Shown here piece after piece: positions 8,063 through 16,529 of a stretch of 64,000 nucleotides of DNA. Within the stretch, counting starts at the first letter, position 1; each line of letters begins with the position of its first letter. The position numbers and the translations under genes were made by a program. Below the pieces are notes generated by a model. It searched no databases. It saw only the letters and a program-made list of their open reading frames with translations, and was not told the origin of the DNA. The DNA comes from an uncultured Chitinophagales bacterium (GTDB lineage: Bacteria; Bacteroidota; Bacteroidia; Chitinophagales; Chitinophagaceae), in NCBI GenBank assembly GCA_946886475.1, contig CAMPIQ010000001.1, positions 1 to 64,000 of the forward strand. The letters run 5' to 3'.

Positions 8063-9280
8063 ACTCCTGATTATTTCCTCAATACTTTTGCTGCCGGGAA
8101 AAAACTCCGACAGTTTCTTAATCACTCCTTCCACGATTGCATCGGGGCAGGAGGCGCCACTGGTGATCAGGATCTTAACAGGTTCTTCCCTTGGAAGGTA
8201 ATTTTCCGTAACCAGTTCTGTTTTATTGTGAAAATTATAATGAAGGATGGTTGTAGATGAAAGTATTTTCTCTTCACTGTTGATGAAATAGGTAGGCAGT
8301 TTTTCTTCGCACAATTCAACCAGATGCGATGTGTTGGATGAATTATATCCGCCAACCACTATAGCGAGACCTGCATCAGTTTTGAGCATTCCATTTACTG
8401 CTGTCTGGTTGTCGTTGGTGGCATAACAAAGTGTATCTCTCGTATCCGCAAATCTTTCCTTCACATTATCAGCAGTCAATTCATATTTTTTGATCATCAC
8501 CTCCTTCAAATAATCAGCGATTGACTGGGTATCGCTGGCCAGCATAGTAGTTTGATTTACCACACCGATCCTTTGAAGGTGTTTACTTATATCAATTCCC
8601 TCTGAATACTGGTTGTTGAATTCAGTATAAAATTCTTCTGCCGGCTTCTCACCCATGATATATTTTCCAAGTTCAATGGCTTGTTGCATATCCCTCACCA
8701 CAATGGATGGGGAATTGGCTGCGGCATGGGAAAACGTAGCCCTTGTTTCTTCATGAGTAGGCTTGCCATGAATGATGATGGTATATTGATTTTTCGCGAT
8801 CACTTCACTGCGGTTCCATACTTTTTCTACAAAGGGACAGGTTGTATTGTATTGCTCTATACTGATTCCAATTTTCCTGAGTTTTTCTTCAATGGCGAGT
8901 GTGGTCCCAAATGCAGGTATCAAAACTATATCTTCTGCACTAAGCGTTTCGAAAGGAATGATCTGTTTACCTGAATTGTCCTGCAGAAATCTTACACCAC
9001 TGGCCTGAAGATCGGCATTGACCTGTGGGTTGTGGATCATTTCACTTAATAAAAAAATTCTTTTGCCGGGATTTTCTTCAATGGTACGGAAAGCAATGTC
9101 AATAGCATTTTCCACCCCATAACAGAAACCAAAATGCCTTGCCAGGTAGATCTTTAAAGGGCCAAAATCAAGAAGGGTGGGAGAGAAATCTTTTTTGAGT
9201 TTATCCTGTTCCTTTCTTTTTTTCTTTATAGCCGAGATCAATGGGCTGCGGTAAACTATCGGAACATCGAATTGTTTCAT
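8036..9280 (-). CDS. ispH: 4-hydroxy-3-methylbut-2-enyl diphosphate reductase
   Basis: This is the last enzyme of the non-mevalonate isoprenoid pathway, a [4Fe-4S] reductase making IPP and DMAPP. The 414-residue protein is about 100 residues longer than the E. coli enzyme, as is common in Bacteroidota. The three cluster cysteines are visible in HFGFCYGVENA, NTTCPFVEK and SGASCPDAIVEG, and family residues TTMLASDTQ and SSNTSHL are present. The ATG at 9280 is preferred: the in-frame TTG at 9289 lies inside the promoter -7 box. The C-terminal residues SAEFSVQSS and the stop codon are encoded by a heptamer repeat array, so this tail is probably recent and non-essential. Confidence 0.95.
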   Translation of the reverse strand: MKQFDVPIVYRSPLISAIKKKRKEQDKLKKDFSPTLLDFGPLKIYLARHFGFCYGVENAIDIAFRTIEENPGKRIFLLSEMIHNPQVNADLQASGVRFLQDNSGKQIIPFETLSAEDIVLIPAFGTTLAIEEKLRKIGISIEQYNTTCPFVEKVWNRSEVIAKNQYTIIIHGKPTHEETRATFSHAAANSPSIVVRDMQQAIELGKYIMGEKPAEEFYTEFNNQYSEGIDISKHLQRIGVVNQTTMLASDTQSIADYLKEVMIKKYELTADNVKERFADTRDTLCYATNDNQTAVNGMLKTDAGLAIVVGGYNSSNTSHLVELCEEKLPTYFINSEEKILSSTTILHYNFHNKTELVTENYLPREEPVKILITSGASCPDAIVEGVIKKLSEFFPGSKSIEEIIRSAEFSVQSS

Positions 9281-9286
9281 GGCATG

Positions 9287-9294
9287 CAAAGTTA
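9287..9294 (-). promoter_or_regulatory. -7 box (TAACTTTG) of ispH, 6 nt before the ATG
   Basis: This is an exact TAnnTTTG match on the minus strand, ending 6 bases before the ATG at 9280. The TTG formed by its last bases explains why an upstream start at 9289 appears open. It predicts a leaderless or near-leaderless mRNA. Confidence 0.6.
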
Positions 9295-9296
9295 AG

Positions 9297-9380
9297 TAGT
9301 TGGGAAGTTAATTAGTTGATAAGGTGAAGGGTTGATTTGTTGAAAAGCTGGTTAGTTGATAAGTTAACAGGTTGATAAGC
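9297..9380 (+). repeat. Degenerate GTTGAT-rich repeat
   Basis: The 188-base spacer between the divergent ispH and amylase genes is dominated by imperfect short repeats of the type TTAGTTGATAA and GGTTGATAAG (for example near 9312, 9351 and 9369). The period is close to 7 but decayed. No protein-coding potential is seen. Confidence 0.6.
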
Positions 9381-9468
9381 CGGCGGATAGTCTTTGTGCT
9401 TTTTAAGGAAATCACGATCTTTCCCTTTCAACCTGTTAATTTATAAATTAGTCAACCGATAGCAACCT

Positions 9469-10722
9469 ATGACCAAAGACTGGATCCATCATACCAACAT
9501 CTATGAAGTTAACCTGAGACAATATACGAAAGAAGGCAGTTTTCAGGCATTTGCAGCGCATCTGCCCAGGCTGAAGGAAATGGGCGTGCAGACCCTTTGG
9601 TTCATGCCGGTTACGCCCATATCAAAGAAGGAAATGAAAGGATCGATGGGTAGTTATTATGCCTGCTCTGATTATGTTTCTGTGAACCCTGAATTTGGAA
9701 CGCTTGAACATTTTAAAAGCCTTGTTGATGATGCGCATCATCATGGTTTCAAAGTTATCATTGACTGGGTGGCCAACCATACGGGTTGGGATCATGTATG
9801 GACAGTACAGCATCCGGAGTGGTATGAAAAAGATGAAGTGACCGGAGACTTTAAAAAAGCTTCAGGCATGGATGATATTATAGAACTGGATTACAGAAAT
9901 GCTGAGATGCGGAAGGCCATGACGGAAGCAATGAAGTTCTGGGTTAAGCAATGTGATATTGACGGCTTTCGCTGCGATCTGGCCTTCTGGGTTGAACCTG
10001 AATTCTGGATGGAAGCTATCCCGGAAGTAAATCAATTAAAACCATTATTCTGGCTGGCTGAAATGGAACCATCAGAGCACCCTGATTATATGCAGGTTTT
10101 TGACGCGGCTTATGCATGGAGCTGGATGCACAAAACTGAAGAATGGTACCGGCATCAGTTACCAGTTGAAGAGCTGATAAAAATGTTGGCAAAATACCAG
10201 AAAGTACCCGGCCTTAAGGCATGGTTCACATCTAACCACGATGAGAACAGCTGGAACGGGTCGGAGTATGAAAAATATGGTGAAGCAGCCCTGCCACTGG
10301 CTGTTCACAGTTGCACCTGGCCTGGCATTCCATTGATCTATAGCGGACAGGAAATACCCAATAAAAAAAGGCTTGAGTTCTTTGATAAGGATCCAATTGA
10401 ATGGAATGGCAATTATGAACTCGAAGCATTCTATCATAAGCTGCTTTCTTTAAAGCAGCATGCTCCTGCGCTTCATGCACATGCGGAAGTATACCGGTTA
10501 CATACTACTGCAGATTCAAATGTTTTTTCTTATTTGAGAAAGAAAGAAAACAGTGAAGTACTGGTGATGCTCAATTTATCTTCCCACCTGGTGAGATTTG
10601 ATTTGAAAGACAGTTGGGTACAGGGAAGTTTCAGAGAATTGTTTACCGGGATAGAAAATGATTTTTCGGTACATAAAAATTTTGAAATGGAAGGCTGGGC
10701 GTACCGGGTATACCAGAGATAG
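9469..10722 (+). CDS. GH13 alpha-amylase-family glycoside hydrolase
   Basis: This is a glycoside hydrolase acting on alpha-1,4-glucans, 417 residues with no signal peptide and therefore cytoplasmic. The GH13 motifs occur in order: VIDWVANHTGWDH, GFRCDLAFWV with nucleophile D170, FWLAEME with acid/base E198, and FTSNHDENSW with D258. The catalytic barrel is followed by a short C-terminal beta domain (VLVMLNLSSHLVRFDL). It is near the phosphorylase-like gene but separated by ispH on the other strand. The exact specificity (maltodextrin or short glucans) cannot be read from sequence. The ATG at 9469 follows an AT-rich leader. Confidence 0.93.
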   Translation: MTKDWIHHTNIYEVNLRQYTKEGSFQAFAAHLPRLKEMGVQTLWFMPVTPISKKEMKGSMGSYYACSDYVSVNPEFGTLEHFKSLVDDAHHHGFKVIIDWVANHTGWDHVWTVQHPEWYEKDEVTGDFKKASGMDDIIELDYRNAEMRKAMTEAMKFWVKQCDIDGFRCDLAFWVEPEFWMEAIPEVNQLKPLFWLAEMEPSEHPDYMQVFDAAYAWSWMHKTEEWYRHQLPVEELIKMLAKYQKVPGLKAWFTSNHDENSWNGSEYEKYGEAALPLAVHSCTWPGIPLIYSGQEIPNKKRLEFFDKDPIEWNGNYELEAFYHKLLSLKQHAPALHAHAEVYRLHTTADSNVFSYLRKKENSEVLVMLNLSSHLVRFDLKDSWVQGSFRELFTGIENDFSVHKNFEMEGWAYRVYQR

Positions 10723-10787
10723 TATGAAAGACTATTAACCAATCATGAATGAAATCTTTTGTTCGCATAGCTTACAACAGGCCTACA

Positions 10788-10820
10788 AAAAAAATCCCGC
10801 CTTCAGGCGGGACTTTTTTG
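10788..10820. terminator. Bidirectional terminator between the amylase and htrA genes
   Basis: A 7-bp GC-rich stem, TCCCGCC (10795-10801) with GGCGGGA (10806-10812) and a TTCA loop, is flanked by an A-run on the left and T6 on the right. It can end transcription from both convergent genes. Confidence 0.85.
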
Positions 10821-10837
10821 TATGCTGAGCGAGGCAA

Positions 10838-12376
10838 TTATTGTTCAAGATTCAATGGATAGGTAAAGTATTCACCATAATCGGGATAAACGCCTTTCAC
10901 CCTGATGGTGCCTGATAAATTAACCAGCGCTGAATTTAATTCTTCAACAGTTGTTATCTCCATTTCTCCTTCAGTGGTTACAATAGAAGTTATAATAAAA
11001 CCATTATCGATCCTTGCATTTTTGAGTATGCCGCCATCAAGCACCCTGTTCACTACAACTCCACCTTCAATACCATACCTTGCTGCTCTTGTTTTATCAA
11101 GTGTAGCCAGCTCTCCACCCAGCCTGGCAGCAGCATTGGCTGCTATTACATCAGATCTTTTTTTAAGTATGACGTTTACCGTGTATTCTTTACTTCCTCT
11201 TAAATAACTAACGGGCACTTTGTCGCCGGGACGGAAACTTGCGATCTGTGCACTCATCTGGATACCTGAAATTACAGTGGCTCCGTTTACCTTGGTGATA
11301 ATATCTCCTTTCTTAATTCCGGCGGCTGCAGCACCTCCATCGGGCGAAACAGCAGAAACATATACACCTTCCGCATTGGTAGGAATGCCCAGGCTTTTTA
11401 TCTGTTCTTCCGTCATTTCATCAGTTGTATAATAGCTCACACCTAAATATCCTCTTTGCACATCGCCAAACTGGATGATATCATTTACGATCTTTCTTAC
11501 AATATTTACCGGGATGGCAAATGAATATCCGGCATAAGTTCCATTTGGAGCAAGTATGGCTGAATTAATTCCAATGAGATGTCCGGAAGTATTGATCAAA
11601 GCACCACCGCTGTTTCCCTGGTTAACGGCTGCATCAGTTTGAATGAATGATTCTACAGGAGTATCGCCTCTTCTGATCTGACGGCTGTTGATACCAATGC
11701 TCCGGCCTGTTGCAGAAACAATACCTGCCGTAACGGTTGTTTCCAGCGTTAATGGATAACCTACAGCCAGCACCCATTGTCCCAATTGAATGCCATCAGA
11801 GTTTCCATAGATCATATAAGGAAGTTTTTCACCGTCAATTTTCAATACGGCTATATCACTGCTCGGATCCCGGCCAATTACTTTTGCTTTATAGATTTTT
11901 CTGTTGTGCAGTGTTACATTGATCTCATCTGCAACTCCACCTCTGTCGTTGGAGATCACATGATTGTTGGTTACAATGTAACCGTCTTCACTGATAATAA
12001 CACCACTGCCCGAAGCTCTTTGTTCCGGAATGATGCTTGGGCCAAAACCAGGTCCAAAAAATTCTTCAAAAAAATCATTGATGCCACCCCTGTTCCTGGG
12101 CAGGTTATTGTCAATTTTCCTCGCGGGTACTTTCGTTTTTATGTGTACAACAGCAGGCACGGCGGTGTTAGCTGCTTTTGTAAAGTCAATCGGGTCGGCC
12201 GGCAGGCCCGTTTTACCGTCAATATAACCTGCATAATTAACCGGAAGTTTGGCAGGGTTTTCTGCTCCTACAACTATATCAGTTTGTTTATCGGTGATTT
12301 CGTTATAGATCGCAACACTGCCTACAGCCGTTGTAGCACTGATGGCAACAACAAGTAAAATTTGCTTGAATTTCAT
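10838..12376 (-). CDS. HtrA/DegP-type periplasmic serine protease with two PDZ domains
   Basis: This is an envelope quality-control protease and chaperone. The 512-residue protein starts with a signal peptide or anchor (about 1-23). The trypsin-like domain has the catalytic triad H139 (TNNHVI), D174 (SSDIAVLKID) and S256 (NQGNSGGALI). Two PDZ domains follow, the first beginning near RGYLGVSYYTTDE and the second near residue 420, which is the DegP layout. The gene is transcribed alone, with a 153-base upstream gap to the acyl-CoA reductase gene and a shared terminator downstream. Stress control is usual for the family, but no clear operator is visible here. Confidence 0.94.
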   Translation of the reverse strand: MKFKQILLVVAISATTAVGSVAIYNEITDKQTDIVVGAENPAKLPVNYAGYIDGKTGLPADPIDFTKAANTAVPAVVHIKTKVPARKIDNNLPRNRGGINDFFEEFFGPGFGPSIIPEQRASGSGVIISEDGYIVTNNHVISNDRGGVADEINVTLHNRKIYKAKVIGRDPSSDIAVLKIDGEKLPYMIYGNSDGIQLGQWVLAVGYPLTLETTVTAGIVSATGRSIGINSRQIRRGDTPVESFIQTDAAVNQGNSGGALINTSGHLIGINSAILAPNGTYAGYSFAIPVNIVRKIVNDIIQFGDVQRGYLGVSYYTTDEMTEEQIKSLGIPTNAEGVYVSAVSPDGGAAAAGIKKGDIITKVNGATVISGIQMSAQIASFRPGDKVPVSYLRGSKEYTVNVILKKRSDVIAANAAARLGGELATLDKTRAARYGIEGGVVVNRVLDGGILKNARIDNGFIITSIVTTEGEMEITTVEELNSALVNLSGTIRVKGVYPDYGEYFTYPLNLEQ

Positions 12377-12529
12377 GGTTCTTTCGGTTTGAATTGTATA
12401 ATCAATAGAGTCAAAATGTATGCCCTGCCTACAAATTAAACATACTGTCAGGTTTTACAGAAACCCGGCAGCCAGTTTAACATTAAATTTACTAAGGTCT
12501 TCGTAGATGTTAAGCCCATTTAAATAAAA

Positions 12530-13528
12530 TTACAGGTTCCTGATAAAATTCATGGTATCTGTTCCATCTGCGAAATCGCAAATTCCAGGGGTTTGAGCCT
12601 GACCAAAGCCTGTTTTCCCTGAACCAACGATACATTGGATGGTTTCATTATTTTTTAGCTGATCAATTACAGTCTTTTCATCTGTATAAAATTCATAATG
12701 CAACTGGCTGATCCGTGAAAACGGATTTTTGTCTTCCACCAGTAGAATGCTTTCATTGCTCATATAATATTGCTTGTTGAGCATGAGCAGGGCAAGATTA
12801 TAATCATAATTATTCCTGTACTTATTATGATCTGCCAGGTAATTATATTTTTTGAATGCCTGCAACAGGGCAATGAAATCATAACCTTGGGGTACAAAGA
12901 TCTTGGTGACATTTCTGCATCCCAGCCCAAAAAAAAGGTACACATCATCTGCAAGTTTTTCCAGGGCTTCCCTGGATTCATTTCCGGTTAGCAGGGCAAC
13001 GGAGGTCCTGTTTTTCCGGATTATATGGGGATACCTGCTAAAATAGTATTCGAAATACCTGGAGGAATTATTGCTGCCGGTGGCGATATAGGCATCACAG
13101 TTTTTTATCATTGGGCTGATGATGGCAAGCTCACCTGCTTCAACATCCCATTCTTTCATTTTTTCTATCAGGAAGGGCAGCAGTATCTCATCTTTTGATG
13201 ATGTTTTAATGACGGCGATGTGCCCCGATAAAAAAACACAAAGGAAATCATGAAAGCCAACCAGTGGAATATTTCCGGCCATTACGATGCCTATTTTTTT
13301 TTGTTCAGGCCCGGGATCTTTCAGTTCATATTTATTTATCAGATGGTCGAGCTGTGCAGGTTGTAAATAGTCTTCTGAAATATTATTGCCTGCCAGGTTT
13401 ATGAATTCAGGAATGAACCATGGATTAAGGGCAAAGGCCTTTTGTTTTGCTTCCTCCCATGCTGCATCATTAGTTTTTATATAATTACCTAATCTAACCA
13501 GCAACGCTTTTCTTTGTTGTAAATTCAT
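12530..13528 (-). CDS. LuxC-type acyl-CoA reductase
   Basis: This is a member of the acyl-CoA reductase family related to LuxC, which reduces activated fatty acids to aldehydes through a thioester on cysteine. The protein has 332 residues from the ATG at 13528; an in-frame TTG at 13570 would add 14 residues (CKHDKNRI type) that look like leader sequence. The likely catalytic cysteine is in FFGLGCRNVTKIFVP, and a nucleotide-binding-like segment KKIGIVMAGNIPLVGFHD is present. It is divergent from a 2[4Fe-4S] ferredoxin gene, a pairing often seen in Bacteroidota. Whether the ferredoxin is its electron partner is inference. Confidence 0.85.
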   Translation of the reverse strand: MNLQQRKALLVRLGNYIKTNDAAWEEAKQKAFALNPWFIPEFINLAGNNISEDYLQPAQLDHLINKYELKDPGPEQKKIGIVMAGNIPLVGFHDFLCVFLSGHIAVIKTSSKDEILLPFLIEKMKEWDVEAGELAIISPMIKNCDAYIATGSNNSSRYFEYYFSRYPHIIRKNRTSVALLTGNESREALEKLADDVYLFFGLGCRNVTKIFVPQGYDFIALLQAFKKYNYLADHNKYRNNYDYNLALLMLNKQYYMSNESILLVEDKNPFSRISQLHYEFYTDEKTVIDQLKNNETIQCIVGSGKTGFGQAQTPGICDFADGTDTMNFIRNL

Positions 13529-13629
13529 GGGAATGATTCTATTTTTATCGTGTTTACACGTATAATGCAAATTCTCCGGGAATGATATTAATCATCTGAA
13601 TGAAAGTGTTTAATTTCAATACCGTGGTT

Positions 13630-13637
13630 TAAATTTG
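13630..13637 (+). promoter_or_regulatory. -7 box (TAAATTTG) of the ferredoxin gene
   Basis: This is an exact TAnnTTTG match, 34 bases before the ATG at 13672. The leader is conventional, in contrast to the leaderless set. Confidence 0.6.
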
Positions 13638-13671
13638 GATCAAAATTAATTCTAACCAATTCAACTTAGAT

Positions 13672-14019
13672 ATGGCAATCAAAATAACTGAAGAATGTAT
13701 CAACTGTGGCGCCTGCGAACCCGAATGTCCTAATAATGCAATTTATGAAGGTGGAGTGGAATGGGCCATTACCGATGGTACATCTGTAAAAGGAACCTAT
13801 ACACTTATAGATGGTTCATCAGTAGATGCAGACCAGCGTAATGCACCAATTGCGGTGGATACCTATTATATCGTTCCCAGCAAATGCACAGAATGTCAGG
13901 GTTTTCACGAAGAACCACAATGCGCCGCCGTTTGTCCGGTGGATTGTTGCGTACCTGATGAGATGTACCGCGAAACGGTTGAGGAATTATTAGGTAAAAA
14001 AGAACGTCTGCATTTATAA
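13672..14019 (+). CDS. 2[4Fe-4S] ferredoxin
   Basis: This is a small soluble electron carrier of 115 residues. The first cluster motif is C9-x2-C12-x2-C15-x3-C19-P at the N-terminus. The second is C-x2-C (KCTECQG) followed, after an 8-residue insertion, by C-x3-C-P ([10 protein letters not shown]), the arrangement of the Allochromatium/YfhL-type ferredoxins with a long loop between cysteines. A roughly 45-residue insert separates the two motifs. It has its own promoter box and is divergent from the LuxC-type reductase. No terminator is evident downstream. Confidence 0.92.
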   Translation: MAIKITEECINCGACEPECPNNAIYEGGVEWAITDGTSVKGTYTLIDGSSVDADQRNAPIAVDTYYIVPSKCTECQGFHEEPQCAAVCPVDCCVPDEMYRETVEELLGKKERLHL

Positions 14020-14381
14020 TTTTGTAAATTACAGTATAGTAATGCAGCTTAGTCTGCTTTAAAAAACAGGTGATATTTCCTGTGTAAAAAGGTGAGGACC
14101 CTACAGTCTTCACCTTTATTATGTAAGGTAGCGGGTAAAGAACTGGCTGGAATCTGGAATCCTTGATCATTGTAAATGCCTTCTTTAAATGCATAATGAA
14201 GCTTAGCCCATGACAAAGCAAGGAAAGGCAAACCCGGAATACGGAGCCATTCAGTTTACCTGGCTGGATTCATTAACAGGTTTGATTTTTAATTTATGAG
14301 AGATTGCCGGTTCACGATTCACGATTGCCGATTCACCATCCCGGCTGACATCAATCATGCATAACTATTAATTTCTTCTAC
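14020..14381. other. Intergenic stretch without a convincing gene
   Basis: These 362 bases hold no ATG-started gene. A minus-strand open frame (14049-14231, TTG only) encodes peptide pieces such as WLRIPGLPFLALSWAKLHYA; it may be a decayed gene fragment but lacks a start and promoter. A heptamer repeat (14304-14338) lies near the right end, followed by the proline dehydrogenase promoter. Confidence 0.5.
14304..14338 (+). repeat. Heptamer tandem repeat (TTCACGA type, 5 units)
   Basis: The units are TTGCCGG, TTCACGA, TTCACGA, TTGCCGA and TTCACCA, each 7 bases and in perfect register. This is the same period as the arrays near ispH, but with a different unit. Confidence 0.7.
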
Positions 14382-14389
14382 TACTTTTG
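14382..14389 (+). promoter_or_regulatory. -7 box (TACTTTTG) of the proline dehydrogenase gene, 6 nt before the ATG
   Basis: This is an exact TAnnTTTG match ending 6 bases before the ATG at 14396. The alternative TTG start at 14387 overlaps the box and is therefore unlikely to be in the mRNA. Confidence 0.65.
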
Positions 14390-14395
14390 CCTGCC

Positions 14396-15622
14396 ATGAA
14401 TACCAATATCTCGTTCGATAATACGGAAGTTGCATTTGCCCACCGCACCAATGAAGACCTGAAGCAGGCCCACTGGCTTTATTCAATGATGGGAAAACCA
14501 TGGCTGGTGAAACTGGGTACCAGCCTTGCTCCATGGTCCATCAGGGCGGGCCTGCCCGTAAAGGGTTTGATAAGGAAAACCATTTTCAGACAATTTGTAG
14601 GGGGGGAATCACTTGATGAAACAGTTGCGGTTACCCGCAGGATGGCGGAATATAATGTGAAGGTGATCCTGGATTATGGAGTGGAGGGTAAGGAAGGTGA
14701 AGAAAATTATGACCAGGCATGTAATGAATTTATCCGTGTGATCAATTTTGCTTCTACCCAGCCGAATGTTCCTTTTATGAGTGTAAAAGTAACCGGTATT
14801 GCAAGATTTGGTTTGCTTGAAAAACTAGACACGCTCATGCACGCGGCCGAAGCTACAAGCCTGGTTAAACGGTATCATGCTGCCCTTGCAGAACTTGATG
14901 CCATGGAATCAAAGGAATGGCAAAGAGTACATGAAAGAATAAAAAAGATTTGTGAGGCAGCAGATAAAGCCAACATCGGGTTTTTGGTTGATGCCGAAGA
15001 AACCTGGATACAGGATCCGGTAGATGCGCTGATCATGGTGATGATGGATGAATACAACAGGGAAAAGCTGGTGATCTACAATACCGTGCAGCTTTACAGG
15101 CATGACCGGCTAACTTTTCTTATGCAATCCTATGAAGCAGCGCTTGAAAGAAATTTCCTGCTTGGCATTAAACTGGTAAGAGGCGCTTATATGGAGAAAG
15201 AAAGAAAAAGAGCCAAATCAAAAGGTTATCCATCACCCATACAACCCGATAAGATTTCCTGCGATAAGGATTATAATGAAGCGGTAAGGTTCTGTATTGA
15301 CAGGCTTGAACAAATTGGTGTGATCATAGCCTCACATAACGAACAGAGTAATCTGCTTGGAGTGCAGTTATTAAATGAAAAGGGATTACCGCCTGATCAT
15401 GCACATGTGCATTTCAGCCAGTTATTTGGAATGAGCGATAATATAACCTATAATCTGGCCAAAGCCGGTTGCAGTGTTAGTAAATACCTTCCATTCGGTC
15501 CCATTAAAGATGTTGTGCCTTACCTGATGCGCCGTGCCGAGGAGAATACTTCGGTTGGTGGACAAACAAGCAGGGAATTAAATCTGATAAAAAGGGAAAT
15601 GGATAGAAGGAAGATCAGTTGA
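14396..15622 (+). CDS. Proline dehydrogenase (monofunctional)
   Basis: This is an FAD enzyme that oxidises proline to pyrroline-5-carboxylate. It has 408 residues with only the PRODH barrel; the aldehyde dehydrogenase half of PutA is absent and not encoded next door. Motifs typical of the family are visible: VDAEETW, the KLVRGAYMEKERKRA segment, IASHNEQS, and near the C-terminus YLPFGPIKDVVPYLMRRAEEN, whose arginines bind the proline carboxylate. The start is placed at ATG 14396 because TTG 14387 lies inside the promoter. The tRNA-Val gene follows 115 bases downstream. Confidence 0.93.
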   Translation: MNTNISFDNTEVAFAHRTNEDLKQAHWLYSMMGKPWLVKLGTSLAPWSIRAGLPVKGLIRKTIFRQFVGGESLDETVAVTRRMAEYNVKVILDYGVEGKEGEENYDQACNEFIRVINFASTQPNVPFMSVKVTGIARFGLLEKLDTLMHAAEATSLVKRYHAALAELDAMESKEWQRVHERIKKICEAADKANIGFLVDAEETWIQDPVDALIMVMMDEYNREKLVIYNTVQLYRHDRLTFLMQSYEAALERNFLLGIKLVRGAYMEKERKRAKSKGYPSPIQPDKISCDKDYNEAVRFCIDRLEQIGVIIASHNEQSNLLGVQLLNEKGLPPDHAHVHFSQLFGMSDNITYNLAKAGCSVSKYLPFGPIKDVVPYLMRRAEENTSVGGQTSRELNLIKREMDRRKIS

Positions 15623-15737
15623 ATTCAGGATTCGGCAAAGCTGTCAATTCAGCAGATTGTATGATCACTTAATTATTTTGCGAATATTTGAAATAGAGAT
15701 TACTTCGCATTCTTTATTCCTGATTTAAAATTAAACA

Positions 15738-15812
15738 GGGCTGTTAGCTCAGTTGGTTTAGAGCATTACCTTGACAGGGTAGGGGTCACTGGTTCGAATC
15801 CAGTACAGCCCA
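15738..15812 (+). tRNA. tRNA-Val (GAC anticodon)
   Basis: It folds as a standard cloverleaf: acceptor GGGCTGT (15738-15744) with ACAGCCC (15805-15811), D stem GCTC/GAGC, anticodon arm TTACC-TTGACAG-GGTAG with anticodon GAC, and T arm ACTGG-TTCGAAT-CCAGT. The discriminator is A15812. The following CCG shows that a complete CCA end is not encoded, so it must be added by the nucleotidyltransferase. Confidence 0.96.
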
Positions 15813-15820
15813 CCGAATAA

Positions 15821-15848
15821 GAGCGGGAGCAAGGGTGCTCCCACGCTC
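15821..15848. terminator. Possible terminator hairpin after tRNA-Val
   Basis: GGGAGCA (15825-15831) pairs with TGCTCCC (15836-15842) around AGGG, extended by GAGC with GCTC through a small bulge. The T-tract is weak on both strands. It separates the tRNA from the convergent cupin gene. Confidence 0.5.
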
Positions 15849-15860
15849 ACTTTCGCTCTT

Positions 15861-16409
15861 CTACATTGGTTCGGGTGCCTGCTCAAATTTCTTATACCTG
15901 CCTCTTAATTTCCCGATTGTATAGGTTGCAGGGATGATCACAGCGTTTACAAATCTGGGAAGTCCCGGCATCCCGTATTCTTTACGGTAACGGTACAAAA
16001 GATAAGCAGCATCGAATGGTTCGGGTATTTCCTTCCCACTTTCCTTTTGCGCATTGAATAATGCGGTGAGATAAAAAACTACATTGTTTGCAGGCTTGAT
16101 ATAACCATAACAATTCAATTCATCTTTTCCGGCATTCCAGAAACGGTGGGGTACTCCTCTTTTGAAAAAAACTGTTTCGCCTACTCCTGCAAAACAGGGT
16201 TCTTCACCCTTCAACTGATAGCCAAGCTTTCCATTTAAAACAGTGAAGGATTCATCCTGTTTGTGATGGGTATGCATGATAGGACCTGCATTGGGTTCAA
16301 CATAACATTCCACAATAAGCTTTTCTTCACCATCCTCATTTTCCATCCGGTGAAAGATGAGTTCTTCACCTAAATCATTCTTGATGCGGTGGGGTAAAGT
16401 TATGTTCAT
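15861..16409 (-). CDS. Cupin-domain protein of unknown function
   Basis: This is a 182-residue protein with one small beta-barrel cupin domain. The metal-ligand pattern is visible as MHTHHKQDESFTVLNGKLGYQL (G-x5-H-x-H-x3-4-E) and the second motif GVPHRFWNAG. The C-terminal ~70 residues are predicted helical, with a basic end. No signal peptide is present. Cupins cover too many reactions for a function to be assigned. It is monocistronic, divergent from thyA and convergent with the tRNA gene. Confidence 0.8.
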   Translation of the reverse strand: MNITLPHRIKNDLGEELIFHRMENEDGEEKLIVECYVEPNAGPIMHTHHKQDESFTVLNGKLGYQLKGEEPCFAGVGETVFFKRGVPHRFWNAGKDELNCYGYIKPANNVVFYLTALFNAQKESGKEIPEPFDAAYLLYRYRKEYGMPGLPRFVNAVIIPATYTIGKLRGRYKKFEQAPEPM

Positions 16410-16529
16410 ACAGTTTGTTTTAGTTCACATTAAATTAAGAAATAAATCATAGAAAATAAATACACAGGTTATCCCCCGGCATGAGAAACTTAATGATCCG
16501 GAATGTGCAATTCTCTTATATTGCGGCCC

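Noticed and set aside
11777..12358. 193-residue plus-strand frame inside htrA
   Set aside because: It is antisense to a conserved protease with all catalytic residues; the peptide has no domain pattern.
14049..14231. Minus-strand frame in the ferredoxin-proline dehydrogenase spacer
   Set aside because: Peptide looks somewhat protein-like but there is no ATG, no promoter box and an in-frame stop just upstream; kept only as a possible gene remnant.
15738..15812. tRNA as an integration site
   Set aside because: No integrase, direct repeat of the tRNA 3' end or composition change was seen next to tRNA-Val.
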